Source: Argopecten irradians (lineage: Eukaryota > Mollusca > Bivalvia > Pectinida > Pectinidae). From it: a stretch of DNA of 64,000 nt. Under the pieces are notes generated by a model. That model saw only the letters and a program-made list of their open reading frames with translations. It was not told the DNA's origin and did no database searches. A program made the translations under genes and the position numbers. The DNA lies in NCBI RefSeq assembly GCF_041381155.1, contig NC_091137.1, forward strand, positions 26,395,351-26,459,350. Direction: 5' to 3'. Positions 25,253-35,103 of this stretch are shown one piece after another; the first letter of the stretch is position 1; each line of letters begins with the position of its first letter.

Positions 25253-25359
25253 GAGAAACACCTCAAACTGTAGATTAGTCAAGATAATGAACAATGCTCG
25301 GTCCTTCGGGCCTCGCATTGTCCATTATCTTGACTAATCTACAGTTTTCGGTGTTTCTC
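25253..25359. repeat. Foldback repeat, CTGTAGATTAGT family, GC loop
   Basis: GAGAAACACC-(T)CAAACTGTAGATTAG continues through TCAAGATAATG-ACAATGC and is answered in inverted orientation, ending GTGTTTCTC. Arms are about 45 bp with few mismatches. The centre is a short GC-rich loop (TCGGTCCTTCGGGCCTC) that is itself self-complementary. RNA from either strand could fold into a long hairpin. Confidence 0.75.
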
Positions 25360-25361
25360 CT

Positions 25362-25475
25362 GTACATAATCCAAGTGAAAAGGTGATAAAGGAAATAAAC
25401 ACACTTCTATTTGAATTCCTATGGGATAGTAAAACTGACAAAGTAAAAAGGACCACGTGGTACAACTAGTGTCCG
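25362..25475 (+). mobile_element. L1/Tx1-type LINE, last recognisable piece
   Basis: The frame reads NPSEKVIKEINTLLFEFLWDSKTDKVKR, shown here only in part: LLFEFLWDSKTDKVKR near 25407. This matches the conserved block after the reverse transcriptase domain of L1/Tx1 ORF2 proteins and belongs directly after HLFISL at 24050. Similarity is lost soon after. Confidence 0.7.
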
Positions 25476-25754
25476 TTAATTCTGAGTGGGTATTCAATCA
25501 ATTGGGAGGGATAATAGTGGGTATTGTTACTCTATTGTGAAGTTGTAGTTCATGGTCGGCTTTATGAAACATCCCTGGAAGTTACATTGTCCATCGTAAA
25601 ACTCATCTGTCATTCTAAATATCGTAATATTTTACATCCACAATCTCGAGACTTCTGCGCTCGCACACTACTTTGCGTATTTTTCACAGAGCTACAGCTA
25701 GTGTATGGGGGAAATAGCTCTAATGTAGTCTGTGAAAAAGGATAATCCAAAGAT

Positions 25755-27660
25755 GATATTTTCTAATAAGTGAGAATCAGTCTGGATTTCAACGTAGGGA
25801 TTCAACTGTCAATCAACTTATTTCTATTTATGATGTTATTTCCAAAAACTTAGATAATGGTAAAGATATTAGATTAGTCTTTTGCGATATTAGTAAGGCT
25901 TTTGATAGGGTATGGCACAAAGGACTTCTTTATAAACTTAAAAAATATGGTATTTCTGGCAATCTTTACAAATGGTTTGAGAGCTATTTATCTGACAGGA
26001 AACAACGAGTTATCTTTGAAGGCTATATGTCCAATTTTAAATCCATTTCTGCTGGTGTTCCCCAAGGCTCTGTTCTTGGTCCTTTCCTTTTTCTTCTTTT
26101 TATTAATGACATCACTCATGAAATTAATACTAACGTAAAACTTTTTGCTGATGATACATCACTTTATGTTATAGTTGATGAAGATGTTATTACCCCAACT
26201 AATGATCTCAACGATGACTTAGAATCCATTTATAATTGGGCTAAACTTTGGAAAATTCATTTTAATCCACAGAAAACTGTTGCTTTATCTGTTTCAAGGA
26301 AAAAGAGATACCATCCACCACTTATCTGTAATAATCAAATAATTAATGAACATGTTTTCCACAAACATCTTGGTGTTATTTTTAATTCAAATGGAAGCTG
26401 GGGTGATCATATTAAATATATATATGATACTTCTTGTAAAAGACTAAATATCTTGCGCATGCTTAAACACAAAATTGACAGGAAATCGTTGGAATCTTTA
26501 TATCTCTCTTTCATCCGCCCCATCTTAGAATATGCCTCTTCTGTGTGGGATAACTGTAATATTGGAGACGAAAAAACTTCTTGAATCTGTCCAAATTGAT
26601 GCAATAAAAATTATTACTGGCCTCAGAAGTGGAACGTCTCATCAAATACTATATTATGAATCTGGGTTTGAAAAATTAAAAGATAGACGTAATAGACATA
26701 AACTCATTTTAATGTACAAAATAATTAATCACTTAACAGCTGACTATCTATATCACACTATTGAACCCTATATTAATAATAATGTTAATCACCGACTTCG
26801 CACTAATAGATTCTTTAATATTCCTCCATCCAGAACATGCACCTATGACCGTAGTTTCTTTCCCGATACAATGCGCCTATGGAATAATCTTGACCATTCT
26901 ATTACCTCATCCCCTACTCTTAGTACTTTTAAAAAGAATTTAAATAAAACTCAAACACACTCTTATAGTAATGCTGTTAACTTCACCTCCTGTAATCCAA
27001 GAAAACTTAATATAATACTATGTCAATTACGTAATAATGCGAGCAATTTAAACTTTGACAAATATAAAGACCACCTTATTGATGACCCTGCTTGTTCCTG
27101 TGGCGCTGCTTGTGAACATGCTGATCACTATTTTTTCTTCTGTCCTCTTTTTACTGACTCCAGACACTTTATTACTAACATTGCTAATCATTTCAATCAT
27201 ATCTCTTCTAAACTATTAACATCTGGTGATATCCAATTATCTATTGGAGAGAATCAATTTCTAATGTGAATAATTATATCTCTGCCACTAACAGATTCAA
27301 TTAATCCTAGCTTTCCTGTAAATTTGTTATTTAGTCATATACTTACTATAAATATACTTATTTATGAATATCATATGTTAATCTTCTTGATGTAATTTTA
27401 ATCTTATATCTTTAATCGATGAATCTGAGTAAAGCTACACTATGTGTGTATGTGTGTGAGAGAGGGGTATGTATGTGATTGTTTATATGTATATATTCAC
27501 TTACATTAATCCTGTAATATTGTCTATTTATGTTTGTAAATATGTATGCAATGTAACCTCCGGGACGGGAGATGACTTATATAGGCTTGCCTGTTGTCAG
27601 ATCCCTTTGATATTTGTTATTAATAAAATATGTATAAATGAAATGATATTTTCTATATAC
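25755..27660 (+). mobile_element. Jockey/CR1-type LINE, 5'-truncated, one evident frameshift
   Basis: Reverse transcriptase blocks in order: NQSGFQRRDSTVNQLI near 25767, VFCDISKAFDRVWHKGL near 25879, SAGVPQGSVLGPFLFLLFIN near 26048, the catalytic LFADDTSLY near 26142 (intact), KTVALSVSRK, and SFIRPILEYASSVWDNC near 26511. A +1 change near 26575 moves the reading to another frame, which carries on with DAIKIITGLRSG, MRLWNNLDHS and a C-terminal C-x-C...C...H..F..C motif near 27086, to a stop at 27269. The 3' region has a GGAGATGACTTATATAGGC word and ends in TTATTAATAAAATATG near 27630, as such LINEs usually do. The endonuclease half is missing. Much less decayed than the neighbouring L1/Tx1 copy, so probably younger. 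Confidence 0.85.
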
Positions 27661-28080
27661 TGATTTATTATGTACAGTCGGGTGCGGAGCGGAGAAATAT
27701 CCAACTCTACACTTCCAAACCTAGGCCTAAAGTGAATAAACAAGTAATACAAAATGATAATATACAAAACATACAAGAACAAACATGTAAACAGCATTTA
27801 GTCTAAACGTGATATACAATAGTCGCTAATTAACTGACGCAAGAGTTACCGGTATTGAGAACTGCTAAGAAGGATTAGCTAAAAGAAACACAGGTAAATA
27901 CGTTAAAGCAATATATCTAAATAAAGAAACGGCTATTATATTCAAAATGAAGCTTTGTATTTTACTTCTACATGTAAACATAGAATTTTAAGTATGTTCG
28001 AGTAGATTAAAACAAATAAATAACATCACAAATGTCCGAACAGGCACCTGTCATAAACCGCGTGACATATTGATTAACTT
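27661..28080. other. Gene-free AT-rich spacer
   Basis: No supported exon, repeat or RNA gene seen. Confidence 0.4.
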
Positions 28081-28157
28081 CTAGTTAGCGACGCCACTGT
28101 CTATAAAAGTGTGCAAGGATGTAATGATATATTGAAAAAGTATATAAAGTATTTCCT

Positions 28158-28283
28158 GTGGGTGCGGGCCGCGGGGGTGCGGTGATGGTGGTGGTGGTGG
28201 TGATGGTGGTGCGGGGGCGGGGGGGGGGGGGGTCGAAATTTGAGGACCCCCCCCCCCCCCCCCCCCCCCCCCACACACACACC
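28158..28283. repeat. G-run / C-run low-complexity hairpin with GGT repeats
   Basis: A (GGT/GAT)n tract is followed by a G-rich run at 28211-28232, a 14-base spacer (TCGAAATTTGAGGA) and 26 consecutive C at 28247-28272, then (CA)n. The G and C runs can pair as a hairpin, and the G-rich strand can form quadruplexes. Homopolymer lengths are prone to sequencing error. Gly- or Pro/His-rich frames across it are artefacts of composition. Confidence 0.85.
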
Positions 28284-28596
28284 ACGTTTCATCTTCCTAC
28301 GCCACTGTACCATATCAATGAGAAAATAATATATTAAATAACAAATGCCAAATATATAAATATTGTGAACAAATGCGTTTGAGAATGCTGCAATTGTCCT
28401 AAATAAAATAATGCACTTTTACCAAAAAAACATGTTGGTATAATCAATTCTGAGTAAAAGGGATTTGTCTAAAACATACTATTTTCATACATCTGAACCA
28501 TTAGAACGACTGTCAGGGATACAATCAACATTTGCCTGTACTATGTTTAAAACACTATACTTCCGTATATTAAGAGTTGTATTTGTATTGACGTGA

Positions 28597-28657
28597 TCAA
28601 AAAAAAAAAAAATAAAATAAAAAATAAATAAATAAATAAAAAAAAATAAAAAATAAC
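28597..28657. repeat. A-rich microsatellite (AAAT)n-like
   Basis: Runs of A with interspersed single T (AATAAATAAATAAATAAA). It could be an old retroposon tail, but no body is recognisable on its 5' side. Confidence 0.8.
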
Positions 28658-28950
28658 GCGTCATATATGTACAATGTAGCTGTATTCGTCCATTTAACAG
28701 TCTTTAGTACAATTACATGTAATAGTTAGGCTGTTTAACTGTACTAATACAGAGTAGATTGTTTATATATAAAACAATATTTGTGATTATTTGTAAATAT
28801 AATTAAAGCAATTTTAAATTAATGATTTTCAACATCACATTTTATTTTTAATCAAGGAAAACATATATCATGTATTTAACTGTTACATTTAATGGTACAT
28901 TACGTATCTTATTGAATAGATCTTATATATTAAAAGTTTGTCGGAATGCA

Positions 28951-29074
28951 ATCAGATCACAGGGCCATGTATAGTTTCTATATGAAAAAAATAGCCAGAA
29001 ATACATATAAAATAACACATATATTTCTCGCTATTTTTTCATATAGAAACTATACATGGCCCTGTGATCAGATA
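28951..29074. repeat. Near-perfect inverted repeat, ~120 bp hairpin
   Basis: The left arm beginning ATCAGATCACAGGGCCATGT at 28951 is answered by the right arm ending ACATGGCCCTGTGATCAGAT at 29074. At least 41 bp pair with a single A indel in an A-run. The stem can continue inward (AGAAATACATAT with ATATATTTCT), leaving a loop of about ten bases. It lies about 115 bp upstream of the ETS-like site of the TRIM-like gene. Confidence 0.9.
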
Positions 29075-29189
29075 TACATATTTTCAACTTAAATATAATA
29101 TAATTTTTTTAGAAGTGGAAAACGTTCATGTCAAATCGGACCAATCTGAAACACACATCTGTACGGTAGTACATGTAGGTCAACCCGTA

Positions 29190-29258
29190 ACCGGAAGTAA
29201 TCTGTCAAACTAAGATGGAGGACTCGAAGTGAACCAGGATGTAAACCGATGTAAACAG
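29190..29258 (+). promoter_or_regulatory. Probable promoter and non-coding first exon of the TRIM-like gene
   Basis: ACCGGAAGT at 29190-29198 is a canonical ETS-family site. TAAGATGGAGG at 29211-29221 resembles the YY1 / short-leader initiator word common just at or after start sites of TATA-less genes. A splice donor follows (AAACAG|GTTTGT, GT at 29259-29260). The matching acceptor is TTTTTTTTATTTGAAG|G, ending at 30586, 28 bp before the CDS start. The leader would contain three tiny upstream frames: ATG at 29215 with stop at 29230-29232, and two ATGTAA start-stop words at 29239 and 29249. The start site itself is inferred. Confidence 0.55.
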
Positions 29259-29260
29259 GT

Positions 29261-30586
29261 TTGTATTATCCCATGTTTCCTAGTATTCATTACATTTATA
29301 CAACATCGTTCACCAGCTAATGTACTAACAAAATGAAAAGTAAACTTATGATACTACTTAATGCAATGTGCGCAGTTTTCGTTCACAATTCATCGTGAAA
29401 CTTTACATACAGAAATTAAATGTCTACTTTCGTTTTCACCATTGCCTGGGGAAATCCAGCTGCTGGGAACGTAAACTTTAATTTTGCGTGTTGAATTCAT
29501 TTGTATAATTATGTTTCACAAATGTTTCATATAAGACGTATCATTCTAATTCATAACGATAAAAACAACGACGGAATTTGGAAAAATGTCCACATTCCAA
29601 GTTTCCACAAAACTTCCCGTTAATTGGTCATGATCAGTTAGGCAACATTGCTATTTTAATGACAGACAGAACATGTTTTTCTTCACAAAGACAATTTTAC
29701 AATTCAGGCAAGTAACTTGATTTGTAAACGAAGAAGTGATAGATCATGATTGATAGAGCAGACTCCAGTTTTTAGGAGTGTTATCATTTGGGTCACACTT
29801 AATAACGACAACAAGTGACAAGAAAAGACTACATGTGACAGGAAACGACTGCACCTAACTAACCGATGATCTCGTAAGATTCAAACAGTTATAATGCCTT
29901 CATTTTTATTCCAAACTTAATTAAATTTTGCACATACATGTACGACAAATAACACCTCTTCTGTTGTCATTAGATTCTTTAAAAAATATTTATGATGTTA
30001 CGAAGTGTTGTCGGTATACCGTCACATTACACCTGATCTATCATTGGCCAGCAGCTGATCTCGGAATATTCTAATTGCTTTAAATACTTCATTTTTGCAC
30101 CAATCTTTACAAAACTTGGGAGAAATATTTATTTTGATGTACTGAACAACGTACGTACCCTGTGTTGCTTTTCTGCATATCATATTTAACATGCTGTCGT
30201 TTGTTGGTGTTTCTTGTCACTTTTTGTTGTTATTAAGGATGACCGCAACATTGGTACTATTTTTGCCAATTAGCATGCTTGCTCAACAACACATAAAATT
30301 TATTTGGCCGCATTATTGCTTTACTGTTTAAGCATGTGGATTTTCAGACTTTGGTGTCAGTGAGTTGTGTACATTTGTAATGACCACAGTTTGTTAGCTG
30401 GCACTTTACAAGTAATGTATCTTATGCTGGTTAATTACTCAACATTTCAATAAAGAGTAGTTTCAGTTCATCTCATTTTTATATTTGTGTATACATAGTA
30501 CTAGTTTTTTTCAGTAATTCTTCCTGTAATGGAAATGATTTATAAGCTGGTTAGGTTATAAAATGACATCTTTTTTTTATTTGAAG
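29261..30586 (+). other. Probable 5' UTR intron of the TRIM-like gene
   Basis: Bounded by the donor at 29259 and an acceptor at 30585-30586 preceded by a T-rich tract. No exon, repeat or RNA gene is recognised inside. Confidence 0.5.
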
Positions 30587-30614
30587 GATTCTCCTAAAGT
30601 AATAAACAAAGAAG

Positions 30615-32069
30615 ATGGATTCAGGAGATAACTGTGCTATATGTTGGGACGACTTTAAAGAGCCAAAGTTATTGAAATGTTGTCATTCATTTTGTTGTAA
30701 GTGTCTAAGGACCTATACCAGGAAGAATAGGGGGCGGAATGAATTGACATGTCCATTGTGTCGACAAGTCTGGGAGATACCAGAAAAAGGCGTTAATGGA
30801 TTCCTTACAAACTATTTCATAGCAGACACACATGTTAAACAAGAAGGAGTCCATCTCCCTTGTAGCTGTTGTATGAAAGATCGGGTGCTGAAATCATGCT
30901 CACACTGTAACCAGAGTATGTGTAGTGAATGTGCGTTTGATCACCGGGAAGCATTGCGGTTGTCAGGAGAGGAACACCGTAATGTGTTTGAATGTAAGGA
31001 TGATAACACTATTGACTCAGACTCTGAAGAGTATGAATCAATGGACTCAGGACGACGACAACAACGACGGAATTCAGCATCAATAGCAATACCATTTTCA
31101 TTATCTATTGCCTTGCCTCCTATTAGGACCAATTTCAAGTTGGAACCATTATCAACATTTGTTATTGAGAGTGAGTATCCAGGAAGTAGTGAACGTCCAT
31201 TTATTAACTGTATACATCCTATATCGGAGGATGAGTGTTGGATAATACCGACTGCTGGGCCTGATCTGGTTCGCTATACCTGGGAAGGTGAGAGGAAGCA
31301 GATTATTCACCTCGGTGGTATAATAACATCTGTTGTATGTCAGCCAGGCGGAAATTTCCTGATCTCCCTCTGGGGAGACAAGTCCATTGTGGCGCTAATG
31401 ACAGAGTCCCTAGTGAGGGGATTCACATACACCAAGGACATTCATCCTCATTCTCTAGCTGCCTTTTCTGATGGCCGTGTCGTTTATTGTGGACCCTCAT
31501 CAAAGCCTGCTAAAAAATCTGACCCGGATACAGAAAAAACAACGGTTAATGAAGGAAGTCTGTCTATACTAAATAAAGATGGCTTCCTTATCCGAGAAGT
31601 TAGACATACTAGTGACGGTCCGATATTTGATAATCCCGCAGGAGTGGCTGTTAATCCTGTGAATGACTCTATAGCTGTGGCTGACAAAGGAAAGGGATGT
31701 GTTATTCTCCTGTCACAACACGGCGAAATATTTTCTCAGTACAAGGGAGCTAACCATCCACATTCCTTTCCGTTTCTGTTAGCTCCCCAGGAGGACTCCC
31801 GCTTTCTGCCGTTGAATTTGTGCTTTGATAGAGAAGGCAAGTTGTACATTCTAGATGCATCTTCTAGACTGATCCATGTTTTGAATGCTGAGGGAGAGTT
31901 CTTGGGTATGATGGCACCTGGAGACATTGAGGAGTTCTCACACCCATTCAGCATAGCTGTAGATCATAAAGGTCGAATCTGGATAGGAGACGAGTCAGAC
32001 CATTGTGTGCGTGTTTTTCAGATATCAATTTTTCTGAACAACTTTCCTAGAGACAATAGAGACAATTGA
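30615..32069 (+). CDS. TRIM-like RING/B-box/beta-propeller protein, probable E3 ubiquitin ligase
   Basis: A 484-residue protein in one coding exon. Residues 7-49 form a C3HC4 RING finger (C7, C10, C22, H24, C27, C30, C46, C49) of the kind that recruits E2 enzymes and transfers ubiquitin. Residues 83-121 carry a B-box-type zinc motif (C83/C86, C95/C98, C103/C106, H110, H121). An acidic-then-basic linker follows (about 128-155), with no clear coiled coil. From about 180 to the end, repeated short units with GVAVNPVNDSIAVAD, LCFDREGKLYILD and SIAVDHKGRIWIGD match NHL-type blades of a beta-propeller. This is the TRIM-NHL-like layout (TRIM2/3/56/71-like proteins), a group greatly expanded in bivalves; which member it resembles most cannot be judged here. 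The start has a good context (AAGAAGATGG) and is the first ATG after the acceptor. Ends in TGA. No lesion seen. Likely cytosolic. Confidence 0.9.
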   Translation: MDSGDNCAICWDDFKEPKLLKCCHSFCCKCLRTYTRKNRGRNELTCPLCRQVWEIPEKGVNGFLTNYFIADTHVKQEGVHLPCSCCMKDRVLKSCSHCNQSMCSECAFDHREALRLSGEEHRNVFECKDDNTIDSDSEEYESMDSGRRQQRRNSASIAIPFSLSIALPPIRTNFKLEPLSTFVIESEYPGSSERPFINCIHPISEDECWIIPTAGPDLVRYTWEGERKQIIHLGGIITSVVCQPGGNFLISLWGDKSIVALMTESLVRGFTYTKDIHPHSLAAFSDGRVVYCGPSSKPAKKSDPDTEKTTVNEGSLSILNKDGFLIREVRHTSDGPIFDNPAGVAVNPVNDSIAVADKGKGCVILLSQHGEIFSQYKGANHPHSFPFLLAPQEDSRFLPLNLCFDREGKLYILDASSRLIHVLNAEGEFLGMMAPGDIEEFSHPFSIAVDHKGRIWIGDESDHCVRVFQISIFLNNFPRDNRDN

Positions 32070-32218
32070 TTGTGAAAAGGAGAAGGTACGTTAAGACTCA
32101 AATATGGCCTCAAAATTAATTCTCCAGTAAAGAACAACATATTTTGCCATATAACAGCTGAATACATTTGCTAACACATTACATCTCGAAAATATCCCGC
32201 ATGTGCCAATTATGTTCA
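32070..32218 (+). other. Downstream flank / probable 3' UTR start of the TRIM-like gene
   Basis: No AATAAA close to the stop codon. The nearest plus-strand AATAAA that I see is at 34254-34259, more than 2 kb away, so the transcript end is unknown. Confidence 0.35.
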
Positions 32219-32501
32219 CTATGACGTCATCAACATGCAGTTTCCCGCCATTTTTCACAAAAATCCTTGAAAAATCATACCTTTTGAGTGGTTTTTCCAA
32301 AAAATGTATGTGGCCGCCTTCGTGGAGCAAAAAGAGATTTTCACGCGTTGTGTATCATGTATTTACGCATATCCATGCAAAATGTAAAGTTGCTCAAAGG
32401 TGGCGGCCAAATCCATTTCAAGCCTTTTCTAACCTAAAGATGATGAATTTCTAGCAAAATTTGGCGAGAAGGGGAAAATCATCAATTTGATGACGTCATA
32501 G
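32219..32501. mobile_element. Candidate TIR element with CRE-like ends
   Basis: CTATGACGTCATCAA near 32219 is matched exactly by its reverse complement TTGATGACGTCATAG near 32487. Beyond the 15-bp match, TTCCCGCCATTTTT on the left resembles the inverted TTCTCGCCAAATTT on the right. The ~283-bp interval has no coding content. The ends contain the palindromic CRE core TGACGTCA, so the pairing could partly reflect two CRE sites. Confidence 0.5.
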
Positions 32502-34365
32502 GTGGGACACATCGTGTACATGGTTATAAAAAATTATGTTTTGATGAATGGCAAGTATGAGAGTATTTATTGATATGAAATTGATGGGGATCAGAGTTAA
32601 TTTTTTTCGGCCTGAAAAATTAAGGCCAAATACTGGTCCTATCATATCTACTCCTTTATGACTGTAGAGACGATCAAATCGAATAATTGTTAAAATGACC
32701 AATGTGATTAGTTCATTATTTATTTACATGCAAATTTATCTTAGCTTCATGTGATAACAAACTTACGAACTGATGGTAATTTGAATGTTTATTTGACTTA
32801 AAGGCCCACTTACATAAACACAAATGGCTTTAATTTTCATAATGCAGGTCGTCTTATGTTTCCCTTCATCATCCTAATTACCACATGCGAATGAATCTTC
32901 ATCATATATTCATATATTGACTTGATGTTTCATATGGACCTCAGCAAAGGTCCATAATTGATATATATCAGCTTCAGGGTTATTTCCCTTTTTTCCTAAC
33001 CATTACTTTACATTGTACAATGTATATGACATATACAGGTACATGACACTTAAAAGTTAAGTTTGCTGAAAACGTGTAAGCTGTATACGTACAAACAAGA
33101 AAATTCCTATATTATATACTTACCGTAATTACCCTATATGCGCCCCTCCCCAATTCTGAAGGAGAAGTTGAAGGTGTAGAAATACCCCCATTCCGTGGAT
33201 TTAACAGTGTTTTACAACATATGATGTTGTATGAGTCTTTTACATGGGAATCATGACATAATAATGCATCTCAAAGGTTAAAAGGAACAGTATATGCATG
33301 TTTACAGATTAATGTGCCACGGATACAAAAAGAGGTAAAATATTACTGAATTGTTTTGTTCATAATTTACTTTTTGGTTCTCTAATAAGCATCCTCTTTA
33401 TTACAATATCTTCTTGTTTCTGGTAACAGTCACTTTAAAAATTAAGGGTCGGTAGGTAGGGATTTTTTTTTTAATATTTTTTCTTTTCTACCCAGTTTCT
33501 TGCAGTGAACAACTGAAATAGACTTTATTCAACCTTATATAAACCATGGGAATGATTCCCAGGGTATTATTGGTGTCTTAAATTTCCAGAATTTGTACTT
33601 ATATTCCTGATTTTGTGCAAAACAAGAAAAATAAGGTAGTTATTTGTTTGCTTGAGGGCAAAACTGATATAAAGTTTTTGAGCACTGATTTTATAGGGTG
33701 GGACGTCAGGTTTCCAGAAAAACAAATATTTTTTGGTATATGGCCTAATTTATTTATGATGTCTCGCACACTCAGATATTTGAAATTACATACATCTGAA
33801 GTACATCAGAGCTCCATATAATGTTTAGAGGGGTAGGTAATTGTACTCACACTTTTGAAAACAAAGGGGTACAACTCTGATTTCTGTTTGAACCTAAAAA
33901 TTTACAGAGATGTTTTTGGGAAAAGATATGTGGTTGTAGTACATGTATAAAGTAGTTGACGACAAGCTAGCAATTGTGCAAATAGCTGTCTCAAACAAGA
34001 ACATAGTTGATGCGGAGGCTTATGCATGGCTGGAATTTTTATGATTTTACTTCATTTCTTCTGATTTTATTTCTGAGTGCAAGGGCTCATAACAATTGGG
34101 TTGCATATCATAAATACATATATTGTACATACAGGCCCAGTTTCACAAACATTCCTGCTCTCCATGCTTTTTTCATTGGCTAGTTTTCCGGGTATGAAGA
34201 TAGGCAGTTGTCACACTGTGTGGCAGTGTGAAGATCACCGAATATAGACTATAAATAAAGTACAAAATTCTATCTACTCTTGTGATGTTATCAGAGTCAT
34301 CATTGTCTTAATCTACAAAACACATTTAGTCTGAATCGCAAGTGCCCTGTATAATATAACTGTGC
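32502..34365. other. Gene-free stretch
   Basis: No supported exon. The words AAGGGTCGGTAGGTAGGG followed by a T-run near 33446-33475 recall, in inverse, the GACCGACCCTATTTTTT of the outer element at 37431-39729, possibly a small old fragment. Otherwise unremarkable. Confidence 0.4.
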
Positions 34366-35103
34366 AAATTTGGGACTGATCAGTCTGAAGATTGCAGTCA
34401 GGCAGACATCTTGGATTTCAGTAGCTGAAATTTCTTACTGCTATTTCTGAGAAAGTGTCAAAAGGATCTCTCTCAAATTTCATATATAGGCTAAGTGTGG
34501 GTCCTAGTTATGGGTGTTGCATTTTTGGACTGATCACACAAGACGGCCGACAGTCAGTTACCTCGGATTTCGATATCTGAATCTTTTTATCGCTATTTCT
34601 AAGAAATGGGCTGAACAAACCTGTCTTAATTACTCTCCTTGTTACAGTGAAGAATTGATCAGTCAACAAGATGGCTGACAGTTTGTTTTGATTACTGCTT
34701 CTCAAAAAGTACTGAAAGTATAAACACTAAAATTTCTTGTGTATATTCCTCTTGGTCCATAAGAGTTCTATTGTATTTTGTGTGAATGATCTTGAAATAA
34801 CAAGAATGATATCATTTGTAGTCATCTTGGAATTTGACACTTTAATATAAGGTACTGAAAAGGTCTTGTATGGTCTGCTTCTTGGTCCTTGGTTCTTCAT
34901 AACCATTTTTAAACAAACCCAAACACAACATGGCTGACAGTAACAATATTGAATTTGACAACGAAAGTGTGTTGCTGCTATATAGTTTCCTGTGTATATT
35001 CAATATTTTTTTTATATATATTAAGAAAGAGGGAAAAGAATGGAAAACAAAGAAAAAGACCCTATTATCCTTTGACTGACTAGAATATTCCATAGTGGGG
35101 ATT
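34366..35103 (+). mobile_element. Helitron-like family A, old diverged copy
   Basis: Contains diverged units with CGCTATTTCTAAGAAA, GGGACTGATCAGTC, AACAAGATGGCTGACAG and CAAATTTCATATATAGG words, matching the younger neighbour at 35104-36415 but much more decayed. Near 35025-35055 it has an AAGAGGGAAAAGAATGGAAAAC word like the neighbour's pre-terminal segment. The younger copy begins right after it. Confidence 0.65.

Larger units (their letters stand above)
24051..25361. mobile_element. Composite insertion of about 1.3 kb splitting the LINE again
   Basis: LINE reading ends at HLFISLLK and resumes near 25362. The block between has palindromic units near both ends (24112-24217 and 25253-25359) that share the word CTGTAGATTAGT. 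A further CTGTAGCTGTACATGTAGATTAG word lies near 25180. This could be one element bounded by foldbacks or several successive insertions. The middle (24240-24990) is AT-rich with unrecognised open frames of 60-75 codons on both strands; I assign no gene. Confidence 0.5.

Noticed and set aside
25755-27269. LTR retrotransposon or retrovirus-like pol
   Set aside because: The reverse transcriptase blocks (GVPQGSVLGP, FADDT, the SFIRPILEYASSVWD tail, C-terminal Cys/His motif) are those of non-LTR LINEs, and no LTR, integrase or protease is seen.
28081-28313. Gly-rich and Pro/His-rich open frames
   Set aside because: Produced by the G/C homopolymer and GGT runs; no coding signal.
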